DNA of 64,000 nucleotides. It comes from Kordiimonas sp. SCSIO 12610. Lineage in GTDB: Bacteria; Pseudomonadota; Alphaproteobacteria; Sphingomonadales; Kordiimonadaceae. The notes below the pieces were generated by a model, which was given only the letters and a program-made list of their open reading frames with translations, was not told the origin of the DNA and did not search any database. Where the stretch lies: assembly GCF_024398015.1 (NCBI RefSeq), contig NZ_CP073747.1, forward strand, positions 124,001 through 188,000, given 5' to 3'. Positions 1 to 9,811 of this stretch are shown here, one piece after another. How positions within the stretch are numbered: position 1 is the first letter of the stretch; the number at the start of each line of letters is the position of its first letter. The translations under genes were made by a program, and so were the position numbers.

Positions 1-32
1 AAGGTTGTGCTCTACCCCTGAGCTACGCCCGC
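1..32 (-). tRNA. tRNA-Gly (probable), 5' part only
   Basis: Read on the minus strand, these bases give the 5' acceptor arm GCGGGCG, then U8/A9, a D arm (GCTC/GAGC) and the 5' side of the anticodon stem CAACC followed by TT. The window edge cuts it just before the anticodon. The acceptor and anticodon-stem sequence match bacterial tRNA-Gly(GCC), but the anticodon itself is not visible, so the identity is an inference. Confidence 0.8.
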
Positions 33-202
33 TCAACACGTAAGGGGTAACAAACCGTTCGGCTTGCGTGGCGGGATAATAGCTATAGACTTTTCCTTTG
101 CAACATTTATTTTCATTTTTTTACAAAATTGATGTAAGCTATTAATTTTAAAAGTAAAATTACTCACTAACATTTACCTTAATAACCAAATCAAGGACTG
201 AT

Positions 203-703
203 ATGCCTTATCCAGCGAGTGAATCTGATTTAATGGAATTCCTGAAGAAATTGGAAATTCAGACAGAAACCGTTTCACACCCTCCTGTTCATACGGTTGA
301 GGATGCTCAGAGTTTACGGGGCGAAATACAGGGTGGGCATTGTAAATGTCTTTTTATTCGCGATAAGAAAAAAAGACGCGCCCTTATTGTTATGGATGAA
401 AATAAACAAGCCGACCTAAAGGCCGTCGCCCAGATACTCGGTTTAGGGAGAATATCCTTTGGCAGTAGCAATAGCATGATGGATATGCTCGGCGTAAAAC
501 CGGGCTCGGTAACACCATTTGGCCTTATAAATGCTATGGATCGATATCCCGACATTATCATTGCACTGGATCAAGGCATGTTAGAGAACGAGTATCTAAA
601 TTATCATCCTTTACATAATGCCGCGACAACAACTATTAGATCAGATGATTTGCTAAAATTTATTGCCGCAACCGGTTATCGCCCACAAATCATAGAAATT
701 TAG
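203..703 (+). CDS. Aminoacyl-tRNA deacylase, YbaK/ProXp-ala family
   Basis: A 166-residue single-domain protein of the YbaK/aminoacyl-tRNA-editing family. It most resembles ProXp-ala/PrdX enzymes, which act in trans in the cytoplasm to hydrolyse Ala wrongly attached to tRNA-Pro. Visible marks are the Lys48 region (GGHCKCLFIRDKK), matching the catalytic lysine of the family, the GSVTPFGL loop near residue 100 and the C-terminal HPLHNAATTTI segment. An AAGGA ribosome site stands just before the ATG. It is a lone gene, divergent from the tRNA at the window edge. The family is sure; the exact misacylated substrate is inferred from family resemblance. Confidence 0.88.
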   Translation: MPYPASESDLMEFLKKLEIQTETVSHPPVHTVEDAQSLRGEIQGGHCKCLFIRDKKKRRALIVMDENKQADLKAVAQILGLGRISFGSSNSMMDMLGVKPGSVTPFGLINAMDRYPDIIIALDQGMLENEYLNYHPLHNAATTTIRSDDLLKFIAATGYRPQIIEI

Positions 704-813
704 GCGAATATAAACTTCTTACTGGCGTATCCTATCCGGACTCATTATTGTCCCGACATGAATAAACCATCAGGTTTAACGGTTGATTTATCACACAATC
801 AGATGAGCATAAA

Positions 814-1749
814 ATGGAACACCAATCTCCAGCGCCGACAGCGACTAGCGACACGTCAACATTGATCAAAGATACAAACCTACAAGGGTTCGGCGAGGAT
901 GTGATTACAGCGTCTATGCAAAGACCTGTTATCGTTGATTTCTGGGCAGATTGGTGCGGACCATGCAAGCAGTTAATGCCTGCCTTAGAGGCTGCGGTAA
1001 CCGAAGCCGCTGGCGCGGTTACACTGGTTAAGGTAAATGCCGATCAAAACCAGGCACTTTGCGGGCAACTACAGGTGCAAAGTTTGCCAACAGTGCTCGC
1101 CTTCTGGCAAGGTCAACCAGTAGACGGGTTTCAAGGCGCCGTTCCGCCCTCTCAGATTAAAGCCTTCATTGATCGCCTGATTGAAATCAGTGGTGGCGCA
1201 CAACAATCAAACCCAATTGATGCTGCATTGGAACAAATAGACGCGCTATATGATGCAGGTGAATATATGCAGGTTGTGCAAGGGTGTCAGCAGGTACTCG
1301 GGCATGAACCAGGAAACATAGGCACAGTTATCCGATTGGGAGACGCCCTTTTGAAAATGGGTGAAACCGATCAAGCGAAAACAATCCTGACACAGCTCGA
1401 CCCTAACGCCATTAATGATAAAGACCTAAAGGCACGCTTAGAACGCCTGAACACAGCACTTGAACTATCGGCACAAGCAGAAAGCGCCGGTGATATCGAA
1501 GAACTTGAGCGCGCTATCGAGGCTGATAGCACCAATTATCAAGCGCGTTATGACCTTGCGCTTGCTCATCAGGCGAAAGGTAATCTGGAAGCAGGCGCAG
1601 ATGCCCTGCTCGCTATCATTATGCGCGACCGCGAATGGAACGAAGATGCGGCTCGAAAACATCTCCTGAAATTGTTTGAAGTTGAAGGTGCGGATAGTCC
1701 GTTCACTCTAAAGTATCGTAGAAGATTATCATCAATCCTCTTTAGCTAA
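814..1749 (+). CDS. cnoX: Thioredoxin-TPR chaperone (CnoX/YbbN-like)
   Basis: A 311-residue protein with an N-terminal thioredoxin fold (about residues 20–130) and a C-terminal tetratricopeptide part (about 140–300). The active site is WCGPC with Cys48 and Cys51. A complete CxxC is typical of the alphaproteobacterial type, whereas E. coli CnoX lacks a redox-active pair. CnoX proteins hold unfolding proteins under oxidative stress and hand them to DnaK or GroEL in the cytoplasm. It is followed 10 bases later by the LON-domain gene, so the two are probably co-transcribed. Whether this copy is a true thiol oxidoreductase cannot be told from sequence. Confidence 0.9.
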   Translation: MEHQSPAPTATSDTSTLIKDTNLQGFGEDVITASMQRPVIVDFWADWCGPCKQLMPALEAAVTEAAGAVTLVKVNADQNQALCGQLQVQSLPTVLAFWQGQPVDGFQGAVPPSQIKAFIDRLIEISGGAQQSNPIDAALEQIDALYDAGEYMQVVQGCQQVLGHEPGNIGTVIRLGDALLKMGETDQAKTILTQLDPNAINDKDLKARLERLNTALELSAQAESAGDIEELERAIEADSTNYQARYDLALAHQAKGNLEAGADALLAIIMRDREWNEDAARKHLLKLFEVEGADSPFTLKYRRRLSSILFS

Positions 1750-1759
1750 GGCCCAAAGA

Positions 1760-2419
1760 ATGGAAGAAACGGTTAATCCCTTTACATTACCAAAAACAAT
1801 TCCATTGTTTCCCTTGCCGGGCGCAACTCTTCTGCCGAGGTGCAATCTTCCGCTCAATATTTTCGAACCTCGCTACCTCAAGATGATAGAAGATGCCTCA
1901 ATGACCAATAATTTGATTGGCATGGTGCAACCATTGAAAGGCGTTTTAGACAGTAAAACCCCTGAACTATTTTCAATAGGATGTGTTGGCCACATCGAAC
2001 AAATGCAACACACTGACGATGGGCGCATTGAAATCATGCTTCGTGGTTTATCAAGGTTTCGTATAGAATCCGAACTGGAAACAACAACACCTTATCGTCA
2101 GGCCTTGGTTGATTTTGAAGTCTTTGCCGATGATCAAACCGTACCCGCACACGATTGCAATATTGATAGGGAATTACTCCTTAAATCACTATCAAGTTAC
2201 CTTGAAAAACGGGGCTTATCGGCTGACTACACCGGCATTGAAACCGCACCGGATGAAATACTTGTCAACACACTATCAATGATTATTCCGTTTCAGCCAT
2301 CAGAAAAGCAAGCTATGCTTGAGGCTTCAGACATTTATAGTCGAAATGAAATGCTTTTAAGTTTGCTGGAAATGGCGATAGCAAGTTTAAACCCCCTCAA
2401 TGATAGTGAACATCACTAA
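1760..2419 (+). CDS. LON substrate-binding-domain protein without protease
   Basis: A 219-residue protein made of the Lon N-terminal domain alone (PF02190/COG2802 type). The signature is [20 protein letters not shown] near residues 17–36 with the following PRY motif. There is no AAA+ module and no Ser-Lys protease domain, and the length is normal for this stand-alone family. The role is unproven; the domain binds polypeptides in Lon. It lies between cnoX and the Trm112-like gene in a compact plus-strand group, and its stop is 10 bases before the next start. Confidence 0.87.
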   Translation: MEETVNPFTLPKTIPLFPLPGATLLPRCNLPLNIFEPRYLKMIEDASMTNNLIGMVQPLKGVLDSKTPELFSIGCVGHIEQMQHTDDGRIEIMLRGLSRFRIESELETTTPYRQALVDFEVFADDQTVPAHDCNIDRELLLKSLSSYLEKRGLSADYTGIETAPDEILVNTLSMIIPFQPSEKQAMLEASDIYSRNEMLLSLLEMAIASLNPLNDSEHH

Positions 2420-2429
2420 GGATATACTG

Positions 2430-2621
2430 ATGACCGAAAAAACCAAGGGAAGCGCCGACCCTAAGCTTCTTGAAATATTAATATGCCCGGTGTCACGCTC
2501 CACACTGGAATATGACGCAGAAGCACAGGAACTGATCAGCAATACAGCCGGCCTCGCATATCCTATTCGGGATGGAATTCCCATTTTACTTGCAGATGAA
2601 GCGCGCGAAATAAATTCTTAA
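2430..2621 (+). CDS. Trm112-family small protein (UPF0434)
   Basis: A 63-residue protein of the Trm112/YcaR family: the core [14 protein letters not shown], then [15 protein letters not shown]. Trm112 proteins act as small activators of methyltransferases in eukaryotes and archaea; the bacterial role is poorly known. The second cysteine of the classic CP..C zinc site is missing here, as is common in bacterial members. The ATG at 2430 is chosen over an in-frame ATG at 2400 because the latter lies inside the preceding gene, while an AAGGA stands upstream of 2430. The last four bases overlap the convergent HIT gene. Confidence 0.88.
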   Translation: MTEKTKGSADPKLLEILICPVSRSTLEYDAEAQELISNTAGLAYPIRDGIPILLADEAREINS

Positions 2622-2989
2622 TTCTCAAAACGACTGTCGAGTAAAGGCCCTAATGGTCGGCCACCCAGAATATGAATATGCAAGTGAGGGACTTCCTGAT
2701 GCGAGTTAGGCCCCGCATTTGATATTGTCCGATAGCCACCGCTCTCAAGGCCAAGCTCTCTCGCGACCTCACCGACCGCACGCATAAACCCTTCAATCAA
2801 TTCTGCCGGTGCATTTGCGGTAAAGTCCGCCATAGACACATAATCCCCTTTTGGGATCACAAGAACATGTACTGAAGCCTGCGGATTGATATCATGGAAC
2901 GCGAGCGCATGATCATTTTCAAAAACCTTATTGCAAGGAATCTCGCCGCGCAGAATTTTTGCAAAGATATTATTTTGATCATAGGCCAT
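2618..2989 (-). CDS. HIT-family nucleotide-binding protein (HinT-like)
   Basis: A 123-residue histidine-triad protein. The catalytic motif HLHIHILGG lies near residues 101–109, and the N-terminal [18 protein letters not shown] is the usual start of the HINT branch. HinT enzymes hydrolyse purine nucleotide phosphoramidates such as AMP-lysine in the cytoplasm. The gene is 30 bases downstream of hslU and may be the last gene of the hslVU transcript. Its 3' end overlaps the convergent Trm112-like gene by four bases. Confidence 0.93.
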   Translation of the reverse strand: MAYDQNNIFAKILRGEIPCNKVFENDHALAFHDINPQASVHVLVIPKGDYVSMADFTANAPAELIEGFMRAVGEVARELGLESGGYRTISNAGPNSHQEVPHLHIHILGGRPLGPLLDSRFEN

Positions 2990-3019
2990 GATACTACTCC
3001 ACAGGTTTCAGAATTATTT

Positions 3020-4333
3020 TTACAGGATAAACTTGCTAAGGTCTGTGTCACCAGTGTTTAGCTGTTCACCCATGTTGGTTTTCACATAATCAGCATCAAC
3101 CTTAACTACCGTATCTGGTTGATCAGACGCTTTAAAGGAAATTTCCTCTAGGACTTTTTCCAGAACTGTATGCAAACGCCTCGCGCCAATATTTTCAACG
3201 GTTTCATTGAAATGCGCTGAAATACGGGCAATTTCGTCAATACCGTCTTCTGTGAACTCGAGCGTCACATTTTCGGTTTTCATCAAGGCTTCATACTGCC
3301 TAATCAGGCTATAATCCGGCTCTTTCAAAATACGTTTGAAATCTTCTTCAGTGAGTGCTCGAAGCTCCACACGGATCGGAAGGCGACCCTGCAATTCAGG
3401 CAGCAAATCCGATGGTTTTGCCAAATGGAATGCACCAGACGCAATAAAGAGAATATGATCTGTTTTAATGGCTCCGTGCTTTGTTGACACGGTCGTTCCT
3501 TCAATAAGCGGCAACAGATCACGCTGAACACCTTCGCGGCTAACATCACCGCCGCGAACATCCTGACGGGCACAAATTTTATCAACCTCGTCCAGAAACA
3601 CGATACCATTTTGTTCAACAAGCTCTATTGCTTCGCGGGTCATGCTTTCTTCGTCAACCAGCTTGTCAGCTTCTTCACCCATTAAGACTTCATAGGCTTC
3701 GCCAACTTTCATCTTTTTCTTAACCGTACGGCCGCCCATCGATTTACCGAACATATCGCCAATATTCAGCATACCAACACTCGCACCCGGCATACCCGGA
3801 ATATCAAATTGCGGGAACGGATTAGAAGTATCAGCGATATCCAGTTCTATTTCTTTTTCTGCAAGTTCGCCGTCGCGAAGCATTTGGCGAAATTTTTGGC
3901 GTGTAGCGTCTCCAGAGCTTTCACCAACAAGCGCATCAAGAACACGGTCTTCCGCATGCAATTCTGCTTTTGCGGCAACTTCCTTGCGCTTTTTTTCTTT
4001 CATCAGGAGAAGCGCGTTTTCAATCAGATCGCGAATGATTTGCTCAACATCGCGGCCTACATATCCAACCTCGGTAAATTTAGTTGCTTCAACCTTGATA
4101 AATGGTGCTTCCGCTAGTTTGGCAAGACGGCGAGAGATTTCGGTTTTGCCGACACCCGTTGGTCCAATCATAAGGATATTTTTTGGTAAAACCTCATCAC
4201 GCATCTGACCATCGATTTGCTGTCTGCGCCACCGATTTCTGAGCGCCACCGCAACAGCACGTTTTGCGTCTGCCTGCCCAATAATAAAACGATCCAGTTC
4301 GGATACAATCTCGCGCGGGGAAAAACTTGTCAT
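3020..4333 (-). CDS. hslU: HslU, ATPase subunit of the HslVU protease
   Basis: A full-length 437-residue AAA+ unfoldase that feeds substrates to HslV. Visible are Walker A GPTGVGKT (residues 57–64), the GYVG pore loop (90–93), Walker B in FLDEVDK (246–252), the inserted I-domain between them and the C-terminal LSKFIL tail that docks into and activates HslV. The gene starts six bases after the hslV stop, so the two are coupled. An RpoH-type promoter lies upstream of hslV. Confidence 0.98.
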   Translation of the reverse strand: MTSFSPREIVSELDRFIIGQADAKRAVAVALRNRWRRQQIDGQMRDEVLPKNILMIGPTGVGKTEISRRLAKLAEAPFIKVEATKFTEVGYVGRDVEQIIRDLIENALLLMKEKKRKEVAAKAELHAEDRVLDALVGESSGDATRQKFRQMLRDGELAEKEIELDIADTSNPFPQFDIPGMPGASVGMLNIGDMFGKSMGGRTVKKKMKVGEAYEVLMGEEADKLVDEESMTREAIELVEQNGIVFLDEVDKICARQDVRGGDVSREGVQRDLLPLIEGTTVSTKHGAIKTDHILFIASGAFHLAKPSDLLPELQGRLPIRVELRALTEEDFKRILKEPDYSLIRQYEALMKTENVTLEFTEDGIDEIARISAHFNETVENIGARRLHTVLEKVLEEISFKASDQPDTVVKVDADYVKTNMGEQLNTGDTDLSKFIL

Positions 4334-4339
4334 ACTAAC

Positions 4340-4936
4340 TTACTCCTGACTTTCTTCTTTGCCGCCTTGGACTTTATTATCTTCAGCATCAAGCGTCTCA
4401 ACGATAAGATTGCCGTTTGTATAAACACAAATATCGGCCGCGATAGCCATTGCTCGGCGTGCAACTTCCTCTGCACTCAGGTCTTGATCGTAGAGCGCGC
4501 GGGCTGCCGCAAGCGCAAAATTACCGCCAGAACCGATCGCAACAACACCGTGCTCAGGTTCCAAGACATCCCCGTTACCTGTCACCACAAGACTCGTTGA
4601 TTTATCAACAACGATCATCATCGCTTGAAGCTGCCGCAGATACTTGTCTGTTCGCCAGTCCTTCGCCAGTTCAACACACGCCCTCGCCAGCTGACCTGGG
4701 TGGCGCTCCAATTTTGCTTCAAGGCGCTCAAATAACGTAAATGCATCCGCGGTTGCACCAGCAAAGCCCGCGATCACACCGCCAGCTAATTGCCTGACCT
4801 TGCGGGCATTTGCCTTCATCACCGTATCGCCGACCGATACCTGACCATCACCCGCAATAACAACTTTACCGTCCTTGCGAACGCTACAAATCGTTGTTGC
4901 ATGCCATGTAGGAAGCTTATCATTGAACTGAGTCAT
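4340..4936 (-). CDS. hslV: HslV, peptidase subunit of the HslVU protease
   Basis: A 198-residue proteasome-beta-like threonine peptidase. The mature enzyme should begin at Thr14 (TTICSVRK) after a 13-residue propeptide, and Lys46 is then the catalytic Lys33 of the mature protein. The [13 protein letters not shown] stretch (residues 29–41) is typical. It is the first gene of hslV-hslU on the minus strand, with a heat-shock promoter about 40 bases upstream of the ATG. The C-terminal tail is acidic and a little longer than in E. coli. Confidence 0.98.
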   Translation of the reverse strand: MTQFNDKLPTWHATTICSVRKDGKVVIAGDGQVSVGDTVMKANARKVRQLAGGVIAGFAGATADAFTLFERLEAKLERHPGQLARACVELAKDWRTDKYLRQLQAMMIVVDKSTSLVVTGNGDVLEPEHGVVAIGSGGNFALAAARALYDQDLSAEEVARRAMAIAADICVYTNGNLIVETLDAEDNKVQGGKEESQE

Positions 4937-4974
4937 TCAGTCATGTCCTTTATATAATCCATTAATCAGGATTG

Positions 4975-5004
4975 CATATATGACGAACACAACCCTGATA
5001 CAAG
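4975..5004 (-). promoter_or_regulatory. RpoH (sigma-32)-type promoter of hslVU
   Basis: On the minus strand CTTG (5004–5001) is followed after exactly 18 bases by CATATATG (4982–4975). The alphaproteobacterial sigma-32 consensus is CTTG, 17–18 bases, then CYTATNT, so only one core base deviates. The expected transcript start lies roughly 30 bases before the hslV ATG. hslVU is a known RpoH target in many proteobacteria. Confidence 0.72.
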
Positions 5005-5184
5005 ACCAGCTTACGAAAGAAGCACTAAATAGATTGCCGCTCTGTCATCATATAATAGTGAAAGCTTTTTTTATAGATAGTCTGGCAAATCAGGGTGTTG
5101 AGTGCTATGTAGCGGTCAAAATTAAATCATTTTGGCATTTCAAGAAGCAATTTGCTTTTGATATGCGAATGCGGAGGAATGTTC

Positions 5185-5784
5185 ATGCGCACGGCATCAA
5201 TTGAACGCAAAACCAATGAAACAGAAATTTCTGTTGAGCTAAACATTGATGGAACAGGTATCTATAATGTTGAGACAGGTATCGGTTTCCTTGATCATAT
5301 GCTTGAACAACTTTCCCGGCATTCTTTGATTGACCTTACAGTCAAAGCCAAAGGTGATTTGCACATTGATGGCCACCATACCACAGAAGATTGCGGTATT
5401 GCGATTGGTTCAGCCATGAAGAAAGCGCTCGGCGACCTGAAGGGCATTACCCGCTACGCAAATGCGTATATCCCAATGGATGAAACCCTAAGCCGCGCAG
5501 CCATTGATATTTCCGGGCGCCCTTTCATTATCTGGAATGTTGATTTCACCCGCGATAAAATCGGTGAGTTCGATACAGAACTTTTCGAAGAGTTTTTCCG
5601 TGGCTTTGCCTTTGCCGCAGGGTTTACGCTGCATGTGGAAAATCTATATGGCAAAAACAATCACCATATTATCGAATCCTGCTTCAAAGCTGTTGCACGT
5701 AGCCTACGCACTGCCTGTGAAATCGACCCACGCAAAGCCAATGCTGTGCCATCAACAAAAGGTACGCTTGGCGGTAGCCTCTAG
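5185..5784 (+). CDS. hisB: Imidazoleglycerol-phosphate dehydratase
   Basis: A 199-residue monofunctional HisB, step 6 of histidine synthesis (IGP to imidazole-acetol phosphate). The manganese-binding motifs are present: [18 protein letters not shown] (residues 62–72), PMDE and NNHHIIES. It lacks the phosphatase half fused in enterobacteria. ATG 5185 is preferred because GGAGG at 5173–5177 stands seven bases before it; an ATG two codons earlier is too close. It heads hisB-H-A-F-E. The 248 bases upstream hold the divergent hslV promoter and show no clear histidine leader peptide. Confidence 0.97.
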   Translation: MRTASIERKTNETEISVELNIDGTGIYNVETGIGFLDHMLEQLSRHSLIDLTVKAKGDLHIDGHHTTEDCGIAIGSAMKKALGDLKGITRYANAYIPMDETLSRAAIDISGRPFIIWNVDFTRDKIGEFDTELFEEFFRGFAFAAGFTLHVENLYGKNNHHIIESCFKAVARSLRTACEIDPRKANAVPSTKGTLGGSL

Positions 5785-5801
5785 TTTTTTGGAGAAAATG
5801 A

Positions 5802-6458
5802 ATGTCTGAAACCGTTGCCATCATTGATTATGGCTCCGGCAACCTGAGGTCTGCTGAAAAGTCACTCGCACGCGCTGCCAGTGATAATAATATTGCGGCA
5901 AATATTATTGTTACGAATGATCCAGAAGTTGTCTTGAAAGCAGACAGGGTTGTTCTACCGGGTGTTGGTGCGTTTGCCGATTGCCGCAGGGGTTTGTATA
6001 ACCTCCCCGGTATGGTGGATGCACTATCAGAGCAAATCATTGAGCGCGGCAAACCATTCTTAGGCGTCTGTGTTGGCATGCAGCTCATGGCAAACGAAGG
6101 CCAGGAATTTGGGACCCATCCGGGCCTTGGATGGATTGATGGTGCTGTTAAACCGATTGAGCCAAAAATAGATACATTAAAAATTCCGCACATGGGGTGG
6201 AATGAAGTTTACGTGAGCGAAACAGCGAAAACCCACCCTGTTGCCAGTGTCCTTGCGCATGGTGATCACGCTTATTTTGTTCATAGCTACCATATGGCAA
6301 TGAACGACGATACGATGCTCTATGCCACAACAGAGTATGGTGAAACACTAACCGCTATAATTGGGCGAGACAACATGATTGGTACACAGTTTCACCCGGA
6401 AAAAAGTCAAGCTGTAGGCCTCAAGTTCTTAAAGGCATTTTTGGAGTGGAAACCATGA
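5802..6458 (+). CDS. hisH: Imidazole glycerol phosphate synthase, glutaminase subunit
   Basis: A 218-residue class I glutamine amidotransferase that supplies ammonia to HisF. The nucleophile is Cys90 in GVCVGMQ, and His198 and Glu200 in HPEKS complete the triad. Both halves of the synthase are encoded in this operon. It starts 17 bases after hisB with a GGAGAA ribosome site, and its stop overlaps the hisA start as ATGA. Confidence 0.98.
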   Translation: MSETVAIIDYGSGNLRSAEKSLARAASDNNIAANIIVTNDPEVVLKADRVVLPGVGAFADCRRGLYNLPGMVDALSEQIIERGKPFLGVCVGMQLMANEGQEFGTHPGLGWIDGAVKPIEPKIDTLKIPHMGWNEVYVSETAKTHPVASVLAHGDHAYFVHSYHMAMNDDTMLYATTEYGETLTAIIGRDNMIGTQFHPEKSQAVGLKFLKAFLEWKP

Positions 6459-7183
6459 TTACTCTTTATCCAGCTATCGACCTTAAGGACGGGAACTGTG
6501 TCCGCCTGTTTAAGGGTGATATGAATGAAGCAACCGTTTTTAATGACAATCCGGCAGCACAGGCACAGGAGTTTGTCAAAGCAGGATGTACATGGCTACA
6601 CCTGGTTGACCTGAACGGCGCCTTTGCTGGGGAACCCGTAAACGGTGATGCTGTCCGCTCAATCCTCGCAAACGTTGATGTTCCGGTTCAGCTTGGCGGC
6701 GGTATTCGAAACATCAAAACAATGGAACACTGGTTAGACGCTGGAATTTCAAGATTAATTCTGGGAACACTTGCAGTTAAAGACCCGAAGCTTGTTATTG
6801 AAGCCTGCAAATTGTTCCCTGGTAAAATCGCTGTGGGCATTGACGCGCTCAAGGGCATGGTGGCCGTAGAGGGCTGGGCTGAGGCAAGTGATATGGAAGT
6901 TGAGGAACTGGCTAAGAAATTCGAAGACGTCGGGGTTGCTGCCATTATTCATACAGATATTGACCGCGACGGCACATTGTCTGGCGTAAACGCAGAAGCA
7001 TCATCAAAGCTGGCTGACGCTGTTACCATACCCGTTATTGCCTCAGGTGGTGTTAAGGACTTATCAGATATTCAAAAGGTATATGATATGAAAAACCTTG
7101 AAGGCGTAATTACCGGCCGTGCAATATATGACGGCGGGATGGACCTGATCGAAGCCCTTAATATTACTAAAGGTAATCAATAA
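6455..7183 (+). CDS. hisA: ProFAR isomerase
   Basis: A 242-residue (beta/alpha)8 barrel that isomerises ProFAR to PRFAR. Acid-base Asp9 lies in AIDLKDG, with a second catalytic Asp in [12 protein letters not shown]. The phosphate loops are LGGGIR and ASGGV. ATG 6455 is chosen over GTG 6446 because GGAG at 6443–6446 sits at proper distance and the ATGA overlap with hisH is typical of translational coupling. Confidence 0.97.
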   Translation: MITLYPAIDLKDGNCVRLFKGDMNEATVFNDNPAAQAQEFVKAGCTWLHLVDLNGAFAGEPVNGDAVRSILANVDVPVQLGGGIRNIKTMEHWLDAGISRLILGTLAVKDPKLVIEACKLFPGKIAVGIDALKGMVAVEGWAEASDMEVEELAKKFEDVGVAAIIHTDIDRDGTLSGVNAEASSKLADAVTIPVIASGGVKDLSDIQKVYDMKNLEGVITGRAIYDGGMDLIEALNITKGNQ

Positions 7184-7947
7184 TGCTGAAAGCACGCATT
7201 ATACCCTGCCTTGATGTAAAGGATGGCCGTGTTGTTAAGGGTGTTAACTTTGTTGACCTCAAAGACGCAGGTGACCCCGTAGAGCAAGCTCGCGTTTATG
7301 ACGCAGCCGGCGCAGATGAACTTACATTTCTGGATATTACCGCAAGCCATGAGCGCAGGGGTATTTTGCTCGATGTGGTCAAGCGTACAGCAGAGGCCTG
7401 CTTCATGCCGCTTACGGTTGGAGGTGGTGTCCGCGGTGAAGAGGATGTTCGTAACCTTTTGCTCGCTGGTGCAGACAAAGTATCTTTGATGACTGCCGCA
7501 GTAAACAATCCGCAGGTTATCAAGGAGCTGGCAGAAAAGTTTGGATCACAGTGTATTGTTGTTGCTGTTGACGCCAAAGAAGTAAGTCCGGGCAAATGGG
7601 AAGTTTTCACCCACGGTGGGCGCAAGCCGACAGGCCTTGATGCCGTTGAATATGCGAAGCAGGCAACCGAACTTGGGGCTGGTGAAATTCTGCTGACAAG
7701 TATGGACCGCGACGGAACCCGTGAAGGGTTTAATATCACACTTACAAAGGCCGTAAGCAGGGCAGTGAATGTTCCTGTTATTGCGTCCGGTGGTGTCGGA
7801 ACTCTGGATCACTTGGTTGAAGGCATCCGTGACGGCGAAGCGTCCGCTGTTCTTGCTGCCTCTATTTTCCACTTTGGTGAATATACGATCAAAGAAGCCA
7901 AAGACCATATGGTCAAAAACGGTGTACCCATGCGGGAGGTACTATAA
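7183..7947 (+). CDS. hisF: Imidazole glycerol phosphate synthase, cyclase subunit
   Basis: A 254-residue barrel that, with HisH, turns PRFAR and ammonia into IGP and AICAR. The catalytic aspartates are Asp11 ([12 protein letters not shown]) and Asp130 (VAVDAKE), and VGGGVR and SGGVG phosphate loops are present. The start overlaps the hisA stop by one base (TAATG), and the stop overlaps hisE in the same way. Confidence 0.98.
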   Translation: MLKARIIPCLDVKDGRVVKGVNFVDLKDAGDPVEQARVYDAAGADELTFLDITASHERRGILLDVVKRTAEACFMPLTVGGGVRGEEDVRNLLLAGADKVSLMTAAVNNPQVIKELAEKFGSQCIVVAVDAKEVSPGKWEVFTHGGRKPTGLDAVEYAKQATELGAGEILLTSMDRDGTREGFNITLTKAVSRAVNVPVIASGGVGTLDHLVEGIRDGEASAVLAASIFHFGEYTIKEAKDHMVKNGVPMREVL

Positions 7948-8270
7948 TGTCCAATATTGATATTTTAACCACCCTTGAAAGCCTGCTAGAAGAACGTAAG
8001 TCAGCGGACCCTGACATAAGTTATGTGGCACGACTTTATAAAAAAGGCTCAGATAAAATCGCACAAAAAGTTGGTGAAGAAGCGGTTGAAACTGCTATGG
8101 CCACAGCAAAAGGTGATGATGAAGAGCTTGCAAAAGAAGCTGCAGATTTATTGTTTCACTTAATGGTACTTCTGAAATCAAAAGACATGAACCTTGAAGA
8201 TGTTGCCAAGGAACTTGCACGCCGGGAGGGAATTTCTGGCCTCACAGAGAAAGCTTCGCGTTCAGAATAG
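7947..8270 (+). CDS. hisE: Phosphoribosyl-ATP pyrophosphatase
   Basis: A 107-residue MazG-fold enzyme catalysing step 2 of histidine synthesis. The KVGEEAVETAMA helix and the KEAADLLFHLMVLL helix carry the acidic metal ligands (EExxE and ExxD). It is separate from HisI, as usual in Alphaproteobacteria, and is the last gene of the run, coupled to hisF by TAATG. hisI, hisG and hisD are not in this window. Confidence 0.96.
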   Translation: MSNIDILTTLESLLEERKSADPDISYVARLYKKGSDKIAQKVGEEAVETAMATAKGDDEELAKEAADLLFHLMVLLKSKDMNLEDVAKELARREGISGLTEKASRSE

Positions 8271-8280
8271 TAAGTAGCCC

Positions 8281-9030
8281 TTAACCAAAGAGGTTGAGTG
8301 TACTTATCCATAACAGCCGCCCCGCCAATAATACCAGCATTACATTCAGTATAATATTAAACTGTCGTTCATTTGCCTTCAGTAATAACCTTTTCCCAAT
8401 CAATGTCCCTACAAAACCAGTGGCGACCATCACTGTAATCAGCCCTATATAATCAGTAAGAACAAATCCGAGTGTAACAAACACCATCACCTTTAATAAA
8501 TGCTGCAGCACCATGCAGGCCGCCATTGTTGCAACTTGTTGTTCGCGGCCATATTTTTGTGTTCTGAGTAGCGTTGCTACAAAAGGGCCGGTTGCCCCAA
8601 CAAACATGGTCAAAACGGTTGATACAAATCCACCCAAAAAGATTACTAATTTGGATGAATAGCCAATGACAATGTTTGGCCTCCAGATACTCCAAAATAT
8701 AAATAGAGCGATTAAAAGCCTCAAATAATCCGGTTCTAATGTGAACGCAATTTGCCCGCCGGCAATAGCACCGATCACGCTTCCAACCAGAAAATAAAGG
8801 CATATTCGGATATCTATAAAGTGCCGCATCAAACCAGCGCGGCCAATGTTTGACCCTAATTGCACAACGCCGTGTACGGGAATAACTGCAACAGCAGGTA
8901 TGAACTGCGTCAGAACAGCAAGCAATAAGACGCCTCCCCCCAGCCCCATAGACGCAGTTATTAGTGACCCCAGAAAGCTCGTTATCAGGAGCATGATCAG
9001 TTCAATAAAACCTAACCATTCAGGAAACAT
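8281..9030 (-). CDS. TSUP-family permease (TauE/SafE-like)
   Basis: A 249-residue integral membrane protein with about eight hydrophobic segments. Typical features are the GSLITASMGLGGGVLLLAVL first repeat and the GxxGxFVATLL-type second repeat (FVGATGPFVATLL). The TauE/SafE family exports or imports sulfur-containing organic anions such as sulfite or sulfoacetate; the substrate here is unknown. The 3' end lies 10 bases from hisE (convergent). Upstream, the Crp/Fnr gene lies on the same strand 24 bases away, so the two are probably co-transcribed. Confidence 0.85.
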   Translation of the reverse strand: MFPEWLGFIELIMLLITSFLGSLITASMGLGGGVLLLAVLTQFIPAVAVIPVHGVVQLGSNIGRAGLMRHFIDIRICLYFLVGSVIGAIAGGQIAFTLEPDYLRLLIALFIFWSIWRPNIVIGYSSKLVIFLGGFVSTVLTMFVGATGPFVATLLRTQKYGREQQVATMAACMVLQHLLKVMVFVTLGFVLTDYIGLITVMVATGFVGTLIGKRLLLKANERQFNIILNVMLVLLAGRLLWISTLNLFG

Positions 9031-9054
9031 GTTCAGCCCTTGCCCACCCCATAT

Positions 9055-9699
9055 TCAAAGACTTGCCAATTCTTCATGATTAGCAATCCATTCAACGAGG
9101 GCGTCATAATCCTTGATGAAAACTGCACCGTATTTACGTTCCAGAATGTTCATCTTCTGAAATTCCTTCAAGGCATTATGAACAGAAAGCCTTGATACAC
9201 CCAGCGTTTCAGACATCATGGTTTGTGTTATCGGAATATTCATATCAATTTTGTGTTTGTGTACATAGCTTAGAAGAACTTTGGCAACCCGCACGATAAT
9301 GGGTTGACGGCGAACATCATCTAGAGTTTCAAGCGCAATATGAAGATTCTGCGCAAGTGCCGACAATAAATAATCTTTAATCTCGGGATATTCTTGCACC
9401 ATCATATTGAAATCAGACAAAGGAATCTGATCAACTACAGTTTCACCAAATGCCTCAGCATTATGGGTTCGGGGCAAATCCGCGAAGAGGGTGAATTCAC
9501 CAAACGTATCGCCCGGCACCAACAGGCGCGTTAAAAAATATTGGCCATCACGACCATAATTTCCAACACGCACCGCCCCAGATCTTACAATCGATAATCC
9601 GGCTTTTCGTTCTCCGCGTGCCTGAATTTGCTCGCGGTCACCATATGTTCGACCAATAGCAAACCGTTCAAAAAGGCTTAGGACATCTGCTGATAGCAT
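9055..9699 (-). CDS. Crp/Fnr-family transcription regulator
   Basis: About 214 residues: a cyclic-nucleotide-binding beta-roll (PGDTFGEFTLFADLPRTHN) and a C-terminal Crp-type helix-turn-helix (TQTMMSETLGVSRLSVHNAL). It has no cysteines, so it is not an iron-sulfur sensor like FNR. The GE and R positions of the cNMP pocket are kept. The reading frame stays open to 9765, but ATG 9699 (MLSADVLSLF) gives the family's normal length and follows AGAGAAG; a TATAAT-like box lies inside the longer version. It is divergent from the fatty-acid hydroxylase gene and upstream of the TSUP permease, its likely targets by position. Confidence 0.87.
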   Translation of the reverse strand: MLSADVLSLFERFAIGRTYGDREQIQARGERKAGLSIVRSGAVRVGNYGRDGQYFLTRLLVPGDTFGEFTLFADLPRTHNAEAFGETVVDQIPLSDFNMMVQEYPEIKDYLLSALAQNLHIALETLDDVRRQPIIVRVAKVLLSYVHKHKIDMNIPITQTMMSETLGVSRLSVHNALKEFQKMNILERKYGAVFIKDYDALVEWIANHEELASL

Positions 9700-9811
9700 C
9701 ACACTTCTCTGCAAAGATTTAAAATGTAAAGCATTATACATTTTAAATAAGCAAAATCTATACACTGGCCTTAATTAACCGATAACAGATAAAGCATGTG
9801 GAGATCATACC

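Noticed and set aside
5082-5108. GAGTGCTAT before hisB as a CIRCE half
   Set aside because: The left arm TTAGCACTC is absent at the required nine-base distance.
4980-5204. 74-codon open frame upstream of hisB, considered as a leader peptide
   Set aside because: It has only a pair of adjacent His codons, no attenuator stem-loop was seen, and it overlaps the hslV promoter and the hisB start.
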